From Mobiluncus porci (GTDB lineage Bacteria; Actinomycetota; Actinomycetes; Actinomycetales; Actinomycetaceae): a stretch of 64,000 nucleotides of DNA. The notes below the pieces were generated by a model. It did not search any database. It had not been told where the DNA came from and was given only the letters and a program-made list of their open reading frames with translations. Made by a program: the position numbers and the translations under genes. The stretch's first letter is position 1; every line of letters begins with the position of its first letter. Below, one piece after another: positions 16,443-25,615 of the stretch. The stretch covers positions 1 to 64,000 of the forward strand of contig NZ_VUMY01000011.1 of assembly GCF_009695935.1 (NCBI RefSeq). The letters run 5' to 3'.

Positions 16443-16673
16443 ATGGCAACTGAAACTGAAAACGCAACCGCGACGGAATTCCCGGATATCGCGGAAATGT
16501 CTTATGAAGAGGCGCGAGCCGAGCTCATTGAAGTTGTGAAGGGTCTCGAAAATCCGGAGGCTCCCCTGGAAGATACAATGAAACTGTGGGATCGCGGGGA
16601 AGCATTGGCCGGTCACTGCCAGCAAATTCTTGACGCTGCTCAGGCGAAACTCGAAGCCCGCCAAGTCGGGTAA
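16443..16673 (+). CDS. xseB: Exodeoxyribonuclease VII small subunit
   Basis: 76 aa helical hairpin protein that coats the large subunit. The core MSYEEARAELIEVVKGLE, LEDTMKLWDRGEALAGHC and the terminal 'L..A' pattern match XseB. AGAAGGA lies 8 nt before the ATG. Co-transcribed with xseA. Confidence 0.93.
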   Translation: MATETENATATEFPDIAEMSYEEARAELIEVVKGLENPEAPLEDTMKLWDRGEALAGHCQQILDAAQAKLEARQVG

Positions 16674-16855
16674 AGCGGAGCGGTTGTGGGCTTATCGGCA
16701 GCGCGCAGCGCATGAGCCGACAAGTAACTGGTGGAGCCGCTCGGAAAAACAAGTTTTTTCAGGCGGAACACCTCTGAGGGCGCCTGCACCCTGAAACTAC
16801 TTTGCGTAACGAAGCAGAGTAGAAGGCAACCGTCCCCGTTGCTCGTATCCCCTGG

Positions 16856-17341
16856 CTAGCCTTCGAAAGGCGCCACGCTTAGGACTTCGACCTTGATGGT
16901 TTTACCGGCGGGGGTAGCGTATTCAACCTTGTCGCCGGCCTTGTGGCCAAGCAGCGCCGCCCCGAGGGGCGCCTCGGGAGAAAACACATCAATGTTCAGG
17001 CCATCATCGGCATCGCGGGAGCCCAAGAGGAACTTCATCTTGCGTGTCCCTACCTTGGCTTCCACTACCATCCCGGGGGTAACTATGCCGTCATCAGCGG
17101 CTTCTCCCACCTCGGCGTGCTTGAGGATCTCTTCCAACTCGAGGATGCGAGTTTCGTTGTGGGACTGCTCATCGCGAGCCGCGTGGTAGCCACCGTTTTC
17201 CTTGAGATCACCCTCGCGGCGAGCCAAGTCAATCTTCTTAGTGATTTCAGAGCGAATCGGGCCGGTGCGTTCTTCCAATTCCTTCTGGAGCCGGTCATAA
17301 GACGCCTGAGTCATCCACTTTTTCTTGACTTCTTCAGCCAT
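16856..17341 (-). CDS. greA: Transcription elongation factor GreA
   Basis: 161 aa. Rescues backtracked RNA polymerase by stimulating transcript cleavage. The N-terminal coiled coil (residues 1-75) contains ARREGDLKENGGYHAARDEQ, the acidic tip region. The C-terminal FKBP-like domain has DVFSPEAPLGAALLGHKAGDKVEYATPAGK. Length is normal. Followed by a partial family-3 repeat at about 16800-16840. Confidence 0.95.
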   Translation of the reverse strand: MAEEVKKKWMTQASYDRLQKELEERTGPIRSEITKKIDLARREGDLKENGGYHAARDEQSHNETRILELEEILKHAEVGEAADDGIVTPGMVVEAKVGTRKMKFLLGSRDADDGLNIDVFSPEAPLGAALLGHKAGDKVEYATPAGKTIKVEVLSVAPFEG

Positions 17342-17484
17342 TGTTGCCCTCCCTTATAAAAAGACATGCTTTATCTGATAATAAAAAAGATTAGCGCCTG
17401 CGACCGAAACTTTATGTGGCGCAAGCACACTCACTGTATCAAGATATTAAAAGTAAGTAAAACGGGAGAATAGCGCATTCGCTA

Positions 17485-17555
17485 CGACATCGGGGACGGG
17501 TCAGACTGGCTGCACTTCGTTATGCCACTCATTACCGTCCCTGCTGGCTGCGCCG
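17485..17555. repeat. Family-3/1-like hairpin 3' of the hemolysin III gene
   Basis: ACGGGTCAGACTGG...ATTACCGTCCCTGC. The GGGGACGG and CCGTCCC ends match the family-3 arms, while the GGGTCAGAC piece resembles family 1. It lies between greA and the convergent 3' end of the hemolysin III gene and may serve as a terminator. Confidence 0.5.
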
Positions 17556-18443
17556 CTAACCGAGCACAGCGAAATACGCGGCCACACACTGACAGGCCCA
17601 AGCCACAACCGTCCAGGCGTGGAAAATTTCGTGAAACCCGAAATACTTTGGGGAAGGATTCGGCCACTTCAAAGCGTAAACCACGGCTCCCAGCGTATAG
17701 GCCAATCCGCCCGAAACGAGGAGCCAAAACGCCGGCTGACTCGCGGCAAACATTTGCGGAAGATACATTACCGCCGACCAACCCAAAATCACGTACAGCA
17801 GAGTCGAAAACCAGCGCGGAGCATGGGGCCAAATAATCGAGGTGGCGATCCCGAGAATCGAGCCAATCCAGACAACTGTGAGTAAAATCGTAGCCCGCTG
17901 CCCGTCCAGTAAACCCACCGAAACCGGCGTGTATGTCCCCGCAATCAAGAGGAAGATATTGGCGTGGTCGAACCGCCGCAACACCCCGTCAACCACTTGC
18001 GACCAGGAGCCTTGGTGGTAGACCGCGCTCATCGCAAACAACACCAGCGAGGCTGCGAGGTAAATCGCGCAAGCCGCTTTCAACTCCCACGGCGCCAGCA
18101 CCAGCAATACGATCGAGGCCGCCAGCGACAGCGGCGCAGCTACCGTGTGAATCCACCCGCGCAGCGCGGGTTTCCGGCGCATCGCTTTCCAATCCCAACG
18201 CGGGAAACGGTAGGGCTTACCGGTGCGCGGGTTGATAGGACGCGGAAATCCCGCGGGAATCAGGTGGTGACGCGGGGCTTTCTCGGGAGTCGTTGGGGTC
18301 TCGGCGGGATCGCCATAGATGGGGGCTGGAGCTTGAAGTTCCGAGGTCGGCAAGGTGCCTGCCGAAGACTCAGAGTCCGCGCGGTTTTTCGGGGATTCCT
18401 TTGCTGACGCAACCATCGCCTTCCCTTTTACTGCCGTGTTCAT
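17556..18443 (-). CDS. Hemolysin III / PAQR-family membrane protein (TrhA-like)
   Basis: 295 aa integral membrane protein. After an 85-residue Ala/Pro/Ser-rich cytoplasmic tail come seven hydrophobic segments. The PAQR/HlyIII metal-binding residues are visible as SAVYHQGSW, RFDHANIFLLIAGTYTP and FGFHEIFHAWTV. Bacterial TrhA proteins affect membrane energetics; haemolytic activity is historical and not assured. The ATG at 18443 is chosen because GGGGGTGG precedes it; a GTG at 18464 is possible. Divergent from uppS with a 52-bp gap. Confidence 0.85.
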   Translation of the reverse strand: MNTAVKGKAMVASAKESPKNRADSESSAGTLPTSELQAPAPIYGDPAETPTTPEKAPRHHLIPAGFPRPINPRTGKPYRFPRWDWKAMRRKPALRGWIHTVAAPLSLAASIVLLVLAPWELKAACAIYLAASLVLFAMSAVYHQGSWSQVVDGVLRRFDHANIFLLIAGTYTPVSVGLLDGQRATILLTVVWIGSILGIATSIIWPHAPRWFSTLLYVILGWSAVMYLPQMFAASQPAFWLLVSGGLAYTLGAVVYALKWPNPSPKYFGFHEIFHAWTVVAWACQCVAAYFAVLG

Positions 18444-18495
18444 CAAACCACCCCCCGATGCCACAATCTTAGGATTTTTGTGCTTAACTGATTAT

Positions 18496-19272
18496 GTGAA
18501 CACGGACGGAAAAAAGTCAAAACTTGGGCTGCTGTATGACATTTACGCTCGCCGATTGATGCGTGAAATCGATCCGAAAAAAATCCCCCAACACATCGGA
18601 ATTATCCTTGACGGAAACCGGCGCTGGGCGCGCGCGGAAGGCGCACCTGACATGCGTGGACATCAGCGCGGAGCCTTGAAAATCCAGGAAGTCCTCGGGT
18701 GGTGTGAACCCTGGCCGGTCAAGGTGGTGACCTTGTGGATGCTATCGATTGACAACCTGGAGCGTTCCGCGGAAGAACTTGGGCCGCTGCAAAAGACCAT
18801 CGGTAAAACCGTGGGGCGGCTTAGGGAATCCGGGCGGTATCGGTTGCGAGTTTTGGGAGATACCAGCCTGGTGGATCCAGCGTTAGCAGAGGTTTTGGCT
18901 AGGGTCGACGGCACCGGACCGGAAGGCGCGATGGTTGTGAATATCGCCGTAGCCTACGGGGGACGCCAAGAGATTCTCGAGGCAGTACGCGGGTACCTGC
19001 GTGAGTGCGAGAAATCCGGGCAAACCCTTGGGGACGTCGAAAACAATCTAACCTTGGAAGACATTGGCGCCCACCTCTATACTCGGGGGCAACCCGACCC
19101 TGACCTCGTGATTCGGACCTCCGGAGAACAAAGGCTTTCGGGATTTCTACTGTGGCAATCGGCGAATTCGGAGTTCTATTTTTGTGAGACTTATTGGCCG
19201 AGTTTCCGCCACATTGACTTCCTGCGGGCGCTGCGCGACTACGCCTCCCGGGAGCGTCGCCTCGGGAAGTAA
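18496..19272 (+). CDS. uppS: Isoprenyl (cis-prenyl) transferase, UPP synthase family
   Basis: 258 aa. Condenses IPP onto an allylic diphosphate to make the lipid carrier for cell-wall synthesis. Family signatures: HIGIILDGNRRWAR with the catalytic Asp, LWMLSIDNLERS, INIAVAYGGRQEIL-like, and RTSGEQRLSGFLLWQSANSEFYF. A GTG at 18496 (VNTDGKKSKLGLLYDIYARRL) gives the normal actinobacterial length; the longer in-frame reading would overlap the divergent gene. Which chain length it makes cannot be told. Confidence 0.9.
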   Translation: MNTDGKKSKLGLLYDIYARRLMREIDPKKIPQHIGIILDGNRRWARAEGAPDMRGHQRGALKIQEVLGWCEPWPVKVVTLWMLSIDNLERSAEELGPLQKTIGKTVGRLRESGRYRLRVLGDTSLVDPALAEVLARVDGTGPEGAMVVNIAVAYGGRQEILEAVRGYLRECEKSGQTLGDVENNLTLEDIGAHLYTRGQPDPDLVIRTSGEQRLSGFLLWQSANSEFYFCETYWPSFRHIDFLRALRDYASRERRLGK

Positions 19273-19346
19273 CAAAAAATGTTAGAAATACGTTAACTTG
19301 CGGGTTTTATCCGGCGCGCGCTCGGGCGTGTCGATAGGCTGAAGTT

Positions 19347-20759
19347 ATGACAACAGCGCCTCGAACCTACGTTCTTGATACCTCCGTTTTGCTCTCCGAT
19401 CCGAAAGCCCTCCTGAAGTTTGCTGAACATCAAGTTGTGCTTCCGGTCATCGTGATTACGGAACTCGAAAAGAAACGCCACGACCCGGAACTGGGGTATT
19501 TCGCGCGCAAAGCCCTGCACCTCCTTGATGACCTCCGCATCGCCAACGGGCGACTCGACCAACCAGTTCCGGTCGGTTCCCAAGGCGGAACAGTAAGGGT
19601 TGAATTGAATTCCATTGATGAATCTATCCTCCCAAGTGGCATGCGGCTGGGCGATAATGACACGAAAATCCTGGCGGTCGCGGCGAACCTAGCCAAAACA
19701 GGCGCGGAGGTCACGGTTGTTTCTAAAGACCTGCCGATGCGGGTGAAAGCCTCATCTATCGGGCTGGATACGGATGTGTACCGCAACACGCTTTCCTCGC
19801 GCGACGCCTACCAAGGCATTGTCTTCGCCGAGATGAGCGAACAGGACATGTCTCGTCTCTATAAAGAAGGCGAGGTCGAGTCCGAAACCATTGTCCTGAC
19901 AAACGGCCCTGACGCGAATGACGGGGACACCGCGGTCTACGGCAGCGGGTCCGACGCACTCTTGGGTGAGGACGAGAACTCGGGAGAATTAGAAGAAGCC
20001 GAGATTCTTTCCCTGGGCGAACAGCCAGTTCACACGGGCATTATCTTGAATTCTCCGCGAGGCTCGGCTCTGGGGACGATTTGGGCGGACGGCAAGGTTC
20101 ACCTCGTGCGGACCGATCGGGAACTGTTCGGGGTGAAGGGCCGTTCCGCGGAGCAAAGGATTGCCATGGATCACCTCGTGAATCCGGAGATCGGGATTGT
20201 CTCGCTCGGAGGTCGCGCTGGCACCGGCAAGTCCGCGCTCGCCTTGGCAGCCGGACTAGACGCGGTGGTAGAACGGCGCGAACACCGGAAAATCATTGTT
20301 TTCCGGCCGATTTACGCGGTGGGCGGCCAGACACTTGGATACCTTCCGGGAACCGGCGAAGAAAAGATGGATCCTTGGGGGCAAGCCGTTTTTGACACAC
20401 TGTCCTCGATTGTCGCCCCGGAAGTCGTCGATGAAGTCGTGTCGCGAGGTCTCTTGGAAGTTTTGCCGCTGACACATATTCGCGGGCGTTCTCTCCACGA
20501 CGCTTTCGTAATAGTGGACGAGGCCCAGTCTTTGGAGCGCAACGTGCTTTTGACAGTGCTCTCTCGGATGGGACAAAACGCAAAGATTGTCCTGACACAT
20601 GATGTGTCCCAGCGCGATAACCTTCGGGTCGGGCGCTACGACGGAATTGCAGCGGTGATTGAGGATTTGAAAGGTTCCAAGCTCTTCGCTCACACGACTC
20701 TCGTGCGATCCGAGCGTTCGGCGATCGCGGATTTGGTGACCCAATTGCTGGATCGATGA
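19347..20759 (+). CDS. PhoH-like ATPase with N-terminal PIN domain
   Basis: 470 aa, PhoH2 architecture. The N-terminal PIN RNase (residues 1-150) begins [11 protein letters not shown] and contains [13 protein letters not shown] variable acidic linker spans about 180-235. The C-terminal PhoH helicase/ATPase has Walker [13 protein letters not shown] (about 290) and Walker B VIVDEAQS (about 388). Such proteins unwind and cleave RNA. TAGGCT (19335-19340) is 6 nt before the ATG, so it is probably leaderless. Confidence 0.92.
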   Translation: MTTAPRTYVLDTSVLLSDPKALLKFAEHQVVLPVIVITELEKKRHDPELGYFARKALHLLDDLRIANGRLDQPVPVGSQGGTVRVELNSIDESILPSGMRLGDNDTKILAVAANLAKTGAEVTVVSKDLPMRVKASSIGLDTDVYRNTLSSRDAYQGIVFAEMSEQDMSRLYKEGEVESETIVLTNGPDANDGDTAVYGSGSDALLGEDENSGELEEAEILSLGEQPVHTGIILNSPRGSALGTIWADGKVHLVRTDRELFGVKGRSAEQRIAMDHLVNPEIGIVSLGGRAGTGKSALALAAGLDAVVERREHRKIIVFRPIYAVGGQTLGYLPGTGEEKMDPWGQAVFDTLSSIVAPEVVDEVVSRGLLEVLPLTHIRGRSLHDAFVIVDEAQSLERNVLLTVLSRMGQNAKIVLTHDVSQRDNLRVGRYDGIAAVIEDLKGSKLFAHTTLVRSERSAIADLVTQLLDR

Positions 20760-20880
20760 ACCATTAGGCGAGCCAATCCGAGATACAATCGCGAATTCTT
20801 TGTTCGGACTTTTACTGTAAATATAGGGTTTTGAGTGTTGATACCGGGAATATCACCCCTTGACTGTTAGGTTTACAAAC

Positions 20881-21054
20881 GTGCGTGATGATGAAAACCC
20901 GCAAAGTCTGCCTTTCCCTCCAGAGGCGCAATCCCTCCTAATGCGCTCGGCCATTGCGGCCGCGGTCGCCTCCAAGCGTCTCGCGGAGGAGCGCGGAGTT
21001 TTCCGGTTGACCCCCTCAGAATGGGCCGAACTGGAAAGCTCCATGCAGTCCTAG
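20881..21054 (+). CDS. Small protein of unknown function upstream of purA
   Basis: About 57 aa from a GTG at 20881 (a TTG at 20860 is possible). The protein is mildly acidic and helical (SLLMRSAIAAAVASKRLAEE) and ends LTPSEWAELESSMQS. TAGGTT ends 7 nt before the GTG, which fits the leaderless pattern of this genome. No family is recognised. The gene is supported mainly by its position and amphipathic helix, so it could be spurious. Confidence 0.4.
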   Translation: MRDDENPQSLPFPPEAQSLLMRSAIAAAVASKRLAEERGVFRLTPSEWAELESSMQS

Positions 21055-21148
21055 TTTTGAAAAACCGTCTCTATTCCGGCCCTCTTGGGGTTTTAAACGA
21101 GTGCGTACTGGTAGACTTGGGAAGTAAATATATTCCGAGCAAGGATGA

Positions 21149-22438
<1,290 letters not shown>

Positions 22439-22801
22439 CGGCGGAGGCGTTAAGCGACGGGGCGTTTTGCCGTCGTAGCCGGAGCGCTGGTTGGTTAACG
22501 GCGGAGGCGTGCGGAGCGGTCTGGGACGGTTTCGGCTTTGTATAGTTCCGAAGGAACGGAGCAAAGTGGAGCCGTCTCTACGGCTGCGTAGCGAGTTAAC
22601 GCTTTTTCTGCGATAACAGGAGATGGTTCCCGTCCGCTCCACTGCGTGGGACGACAAAGCACGCCCCCGTTGTCCCAAAAATCTCTGACAGTGAATTCCT
22701 CTTGTTTTGACAGAATTAGGGACTTAACGCCCTGCGAAACCGCGACGAATGAGAGATAATTGGCCTTGTTAGAAGATAACTCAACTTAGGAGGCCCTTAA
22801 T
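22439..22801. other. Intergenic region between purA and pckG with repeats
   Basis: A 15-bp block TTAACGGCGGAGGCG occurs at 22436-22450 and again at 22495-22509. A family-3 repeat (GGGACGGTTTCGG ... GGAGCAAAGTGGAGCCGTC) occupies 22523-22579. TTGACA near 22713 and the AT-rich stretch GAGATAATTGG near 22750 may contribute to the pckG promoter, but no well-spaced pair is clear. No gene is seen. Confidence 0.6.
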
Positions 22802-24640
22802 ATGGCTGTAACTGAAACCGATGTCCGCAGCGCTGCTCCGGCTAACGCGCCTGAAGATGTCATCAAGTGGGTTGCCGAAATCGCGGAAATGACGACCCCG
22901 GAAACGATTGAATTCTGCGATGGCTCCCAGGAAGAATGGGATCGCCTCACCGAGATGATGGTCGAAACCGGTATGTTCACTCGCCTGAACCCCGAAAAGC
23001 GCCCGAACTCTTTCCTGGCTCGTTCCTTGCCGTCTGACGTGGCGCGCGTGGAGTCCCGCACCTTTATCTGTTGTGAAAAGGAAGAGGACGCTGGCCCGAC
23101 TAACCACTGGGTCGCTCCTGCTGAGATGAAAGAAACCCTTACCGGCGAGAAGGGCGTTTTCCGCGGAGCCATGAAGGGTCGCACCATGTACGTTATCCCC
23201 TTCTCTATGGGTCCTCTTGGCGGCCCGATTTCCCAGCTCGGCATCGAAATCACTGACTCCCCTTACGTCGTTTGCAATATGCGCATCATGACCCGTATGG
23301 GTTCCAAGGCTATGGATCTCATCAACGAAGGCAAGCCGTGGGTTCCCGCAGTTCACTCCGTGGGCGCGCCGCTGGAGCCGGGCGAGAAAGATACCGCTTG
23401 GCCTTGCAACGATGAGAAATACATCACCCACTTTCCGGAGACCAACGAAATCTGGTCTTACGGTTCGGGTTACGGCGGGAACGCCTTGCTTGGCAAGAAG
23501 TGCTTTGCGCTGCGTATCGCTTCAACAATGGCGCGCCGTGACGGCTGGATGGCAGAGCACATGCTTATCTTGCGTCTGACCGATGAGAATACGAACAAGC
23601 AATACCACGTCACTGCCGCTTTCCCGAGCGCTTGTGGTAAGACTAACCTCGCGATGCTCCAGCCGACCATCAAGGGCTACAAGGTCGAGACCGTGGGTGA
23701 TGATATCGCCTGGATGCGTCCAGGCCCGGATGGCCGTCTCTACGCCATCAACCCGGAAGCCGGCTTCTTCGGCGTGGCCCCGGGAACCTCCTACGACACC
23801 AACCCGATGGCCATGGAGTCCATGAAGGAAAACACCATCTTCACCAACGTTGCCTTGACCGATGACGGCGACGTGTGGTGGGAAGGCATTGACGGCGACG
23901 TTCCGGCTCACCTGATTGACTGGAAGGGCAACGACTGGACTCCGGAATCCGGCGAAAAGGCCGCTCACCCGAACAGCCGCTTCACCGCTCCGGCGGCGCA
24001 GTGCCCGATTATCTGCCCCGACTGGGAAGCCCCGCAAGGTGTCCCGATCGACGCTATCCTCTTCGGCGGGCGCCGCGCGAACAACATTCCGTTGGTGACT
24101 GAACAGAAGAATCCGGCTCACGGTGTCTTCATCGGCACGAATATTTCTTCGGAACAGACCGCTGCCGCGGAAGGCTCGGTTGGTGCGCTCCGCCACGATC
24201 CCTTTGCGATGCTGCCGTTCTGCGGCTACAACATGGCTGACTACTGGGGCCACTGGCTCGAGATGCAAAAGGAACTCGGCGACAAGTTCCCGCGCATCTA
24301 CCACGTCAACTGGTTCCGCAAGACCCCGGACGGCAAGTTCATGTGGCCGGGCTACGGCGATAACTCCCGTGTTTTGGACTGGATCGTTAAGCGAGTGTCC
24401 GGCCAGGTTGACGCTATCGAGGGTCCGACCGGCTTCTACCCGAAGTTTGAGGACTTCAACTTGGAGGGCTTGGACATCGACAAGGCTGCTTGGGACAAGC
24501 TCTTCGAGATTAACCCCGAGGCTTGGCTCGCTGAAACCGACGATACTGAAAAGTACTTCGAGCAGTTCGGCGACAAGCTCCCGGCGGAGATTAAGGCTGA
24601 GCTGGAAGCTTTGCGTGAGCGCTTGAAGGCGGCAAAGTAA
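22802..24640 (+). CDS. pckG: Phosphoenolpyruvate carboxykinase (GTP)
   Basis: 612 aa. Interconverts oxaloacetate and PEP with GTP; in anaerobes it often runs in the CO2-fixing direction. GTP-type signatures are present: [13 protein letters not shown] (P-loop with the hyper-reactive Cys), [15 protein letters not shown] and [14 protein letters not shown] is 6-7 nt before the ATG. The codon usage is strongly biased (many C-ending and AAG/CTC codons), as expected of a highly expressed gene. A hairpin terminator follows at 24730. Confidence 0.97.
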   Translation: MAVTETDVRSAAPANAPEDVIKWVAEIAEMTTPETIEFCDGSQEEWDRLTEMMVETGMFTRLNPEKRPNSFLARSLPSDVARVESRTFICCEKEEDAGPTNHWVAPAEMKETLTGEKGVFRGAMKGRTMYVIPFSMGPLGGPISQLGIEITDSPYVVCNMRIMTRMGSKAMDLINEGKPWVPAVHSVGAPLEPGEKDTAWPCNDEKYITHFPETNEIWSYGSGYGGNALLGKKCFALRIASTMARRDGWMAEHMLILRLTDENTNKQYHVTAAFPSACGKTNLAMLQPTIKGYKVETVGDDIAWMRPGPDGRLYAINPEAGFFGVAPGTSYDTNPMAMESMKENTIFTNVALTDDGDVWWEGIDGDVPAHLIDWKGNDWTPESGEKAAHPNSRFTAPAAQCPIICPDWEAPQGVPIDAILFGGRRANNIPLVTEQKNPAHGVFIGTNISSEQTAAAEGSVGALRHDPFAMLPFCGYNMADYWGHWLEMQKELGDKFPRIYHVNWFRKTPDGKFMWPGYGDNSRVLDWIVKRVSGQVDAIEGPTGFYPKFEDFNLEGLDIDKAAWDKLFEINPEAWLAETDDTEKYFEQFGDKLPAEIKAELEALRERLKAAK

Positions 24641-24729
24641 GACGTAGCCAAATGGGGATGGGGTTCAATGGTGTAATGCAATGTAGCCAGTGGGACCCGT
24701 CCCCGGTGGCGTAGTCATCGAAAACATAA

Positions 24730-24763
24730 GTTTTGGGGCGGTCCTTCGGGGCCGTCCCAAAAC
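24730..24763 (+). terminator. Terminator hairpin of pckG
   Basis: Stem GTTTTGGGGCGG / CCGTCCCAAAAC around a C/T/G-rich loop, 90 nt after the pckG stop codon. The downstream T content is modest. Confidence 0.6.
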
Positions 24764-24844
24764 AATTCTACGAGTTAAGCGGTTTTCAGGTTATATGACA
24801 AATTGTGTGTCTGACCGGTTAGTTCGCGGTGGCGTTTCATCCTT

Positions 24845-24900
24845 ACCGGTGGGGACGGGCCAAACTGGTAAATTTACCAGTTTGGCCCGTCCCCACCGGT
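24845..24900. repeat. Perfect 56-bp palindrome
   Basis: Two 28-bp arms with no spacer; the left arm starts ACCGGTGGGGACGGGCC and reaches CTGGTAAA at the centre. Every base pairs. The GGGGACGGG / CCCGTCCCC ends match the hairpins at 31057-31113 and 35560-35610. It could be a terminator-type family-3 element. Confidence 0.9.
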
Positions 24901-24948
24901 GAAAAACTGGCGGCAGAGGAGCGAAACCCGCTCGGAGCCCGCGGAGGT

Positions 24949-25079
24949 GTGCACGAATGTACGGTCTAACCGGTTCGGCTGGGATTTGTCGCTAGGGCGT
25001 TTAAGTGTTTGCGCTGGTCTTGGCGTTTTGAAGTTTCGGGAGACAAGGCCGGTTGGGTCTACGCCGTACATTCGTGCAC
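24949..25079. repeat. 131-bp element with 16-bp perfect inverted ends
   Basis: GTGCACGAATGTACGG at 24949-24964 and its exact reverse complement at 25064-25079. The homology continues inward imperfectly (TCTAACCGG / CCGGTTGGGTCTA). There is no transposase and no obvious target duplication. Possibly a non-autonomous mobile element. Confidence 0.65.
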
Positions 25080-25528
25080 GCCCTAAACCGAAACTGGAGA
25101 AATCCGAGCATTACGTTTCAAAGCAGTGTCGCAAACTCGGTATTTCGGAGTATTCATGCCACCAGCATGAATCCGGTGAACTGTCAACCCGAAAACCTCT
25201 TGCAGTGTCACGGAAGAACCACGATTAAATCAACATTTAATTAATTCTCTAATCGCATCATTAAGAAGTGAATCTGCTGTGGTGCCCTTTTGCTCCGGGC
25301 GTAGCCGGAGCGGGTCTCATCTCGGCAAAGCCACGGGTCAGGCATAGCCGGAGCGGGTCGCACCTCTTTGCTTGCAACGCTTCGCGTTGCGCGCCGCTTC
25401 ACAAGGCCATCGGCAATGCTCACGCAAGCGTGGCATTGCTCTCGACCTGTGTCGCGGTGGCGTAGTCGAAGACGAAGCCAAAAGGGTGCGACCCCGGCGG
25501 CGTAGACAAAACGGTTTGAAACGGCTTC

Positions 25529-25594
25529 GCCGGGGGTCAGACCCTTTGGCTTCGTTCCCTCCGGTCACTGCGCCAAGAGGTCTGACCCGCCGGC
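25529..25594. repeat. Family-1 dispersed palindrome, copy 3
   Basis: GCCGGGGGTCAGACC ... GGTCTGACCCGCCGGC with the interior 'ctttggcttcgttccc'. It lies just 3' of purL. The right end merges with a duplicated copy of the last codons of purL (CTACGCCTCATGC at 25594-25606, repeated at 25616-25628). Confidence 0.8.
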
Positions 25595-25615
25595 TACGCC
25601 TCATGCTCCCGCCGA

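Larger units (their letters stand above)
24641..25615. other. 975-bp intergenic repeat cluster
   Basis: No convincing gene. It contains in order: the pckG terminator (24730-24763), a perfect 56-bp palindrome (24845-24900), a 131-bp element with 16-bp perfect inverted ends (24949-25079), a long-loop family-1 element (about 25347-25500), a standard family-1 copy (25529-25594), and a 17-bp direct duplication of the purL 3' end (25590-25606 and 25612-25628). Short open frames here read through the inverted repeats and look accidental. Confidence 0.7.

Noticed and set aside
24899-25228. A 109-codon open frame in the pckG-purL gap
   Set aside because: It reads through both inverted ends of the 131-bp element and shows no domain or ribosome binding site.
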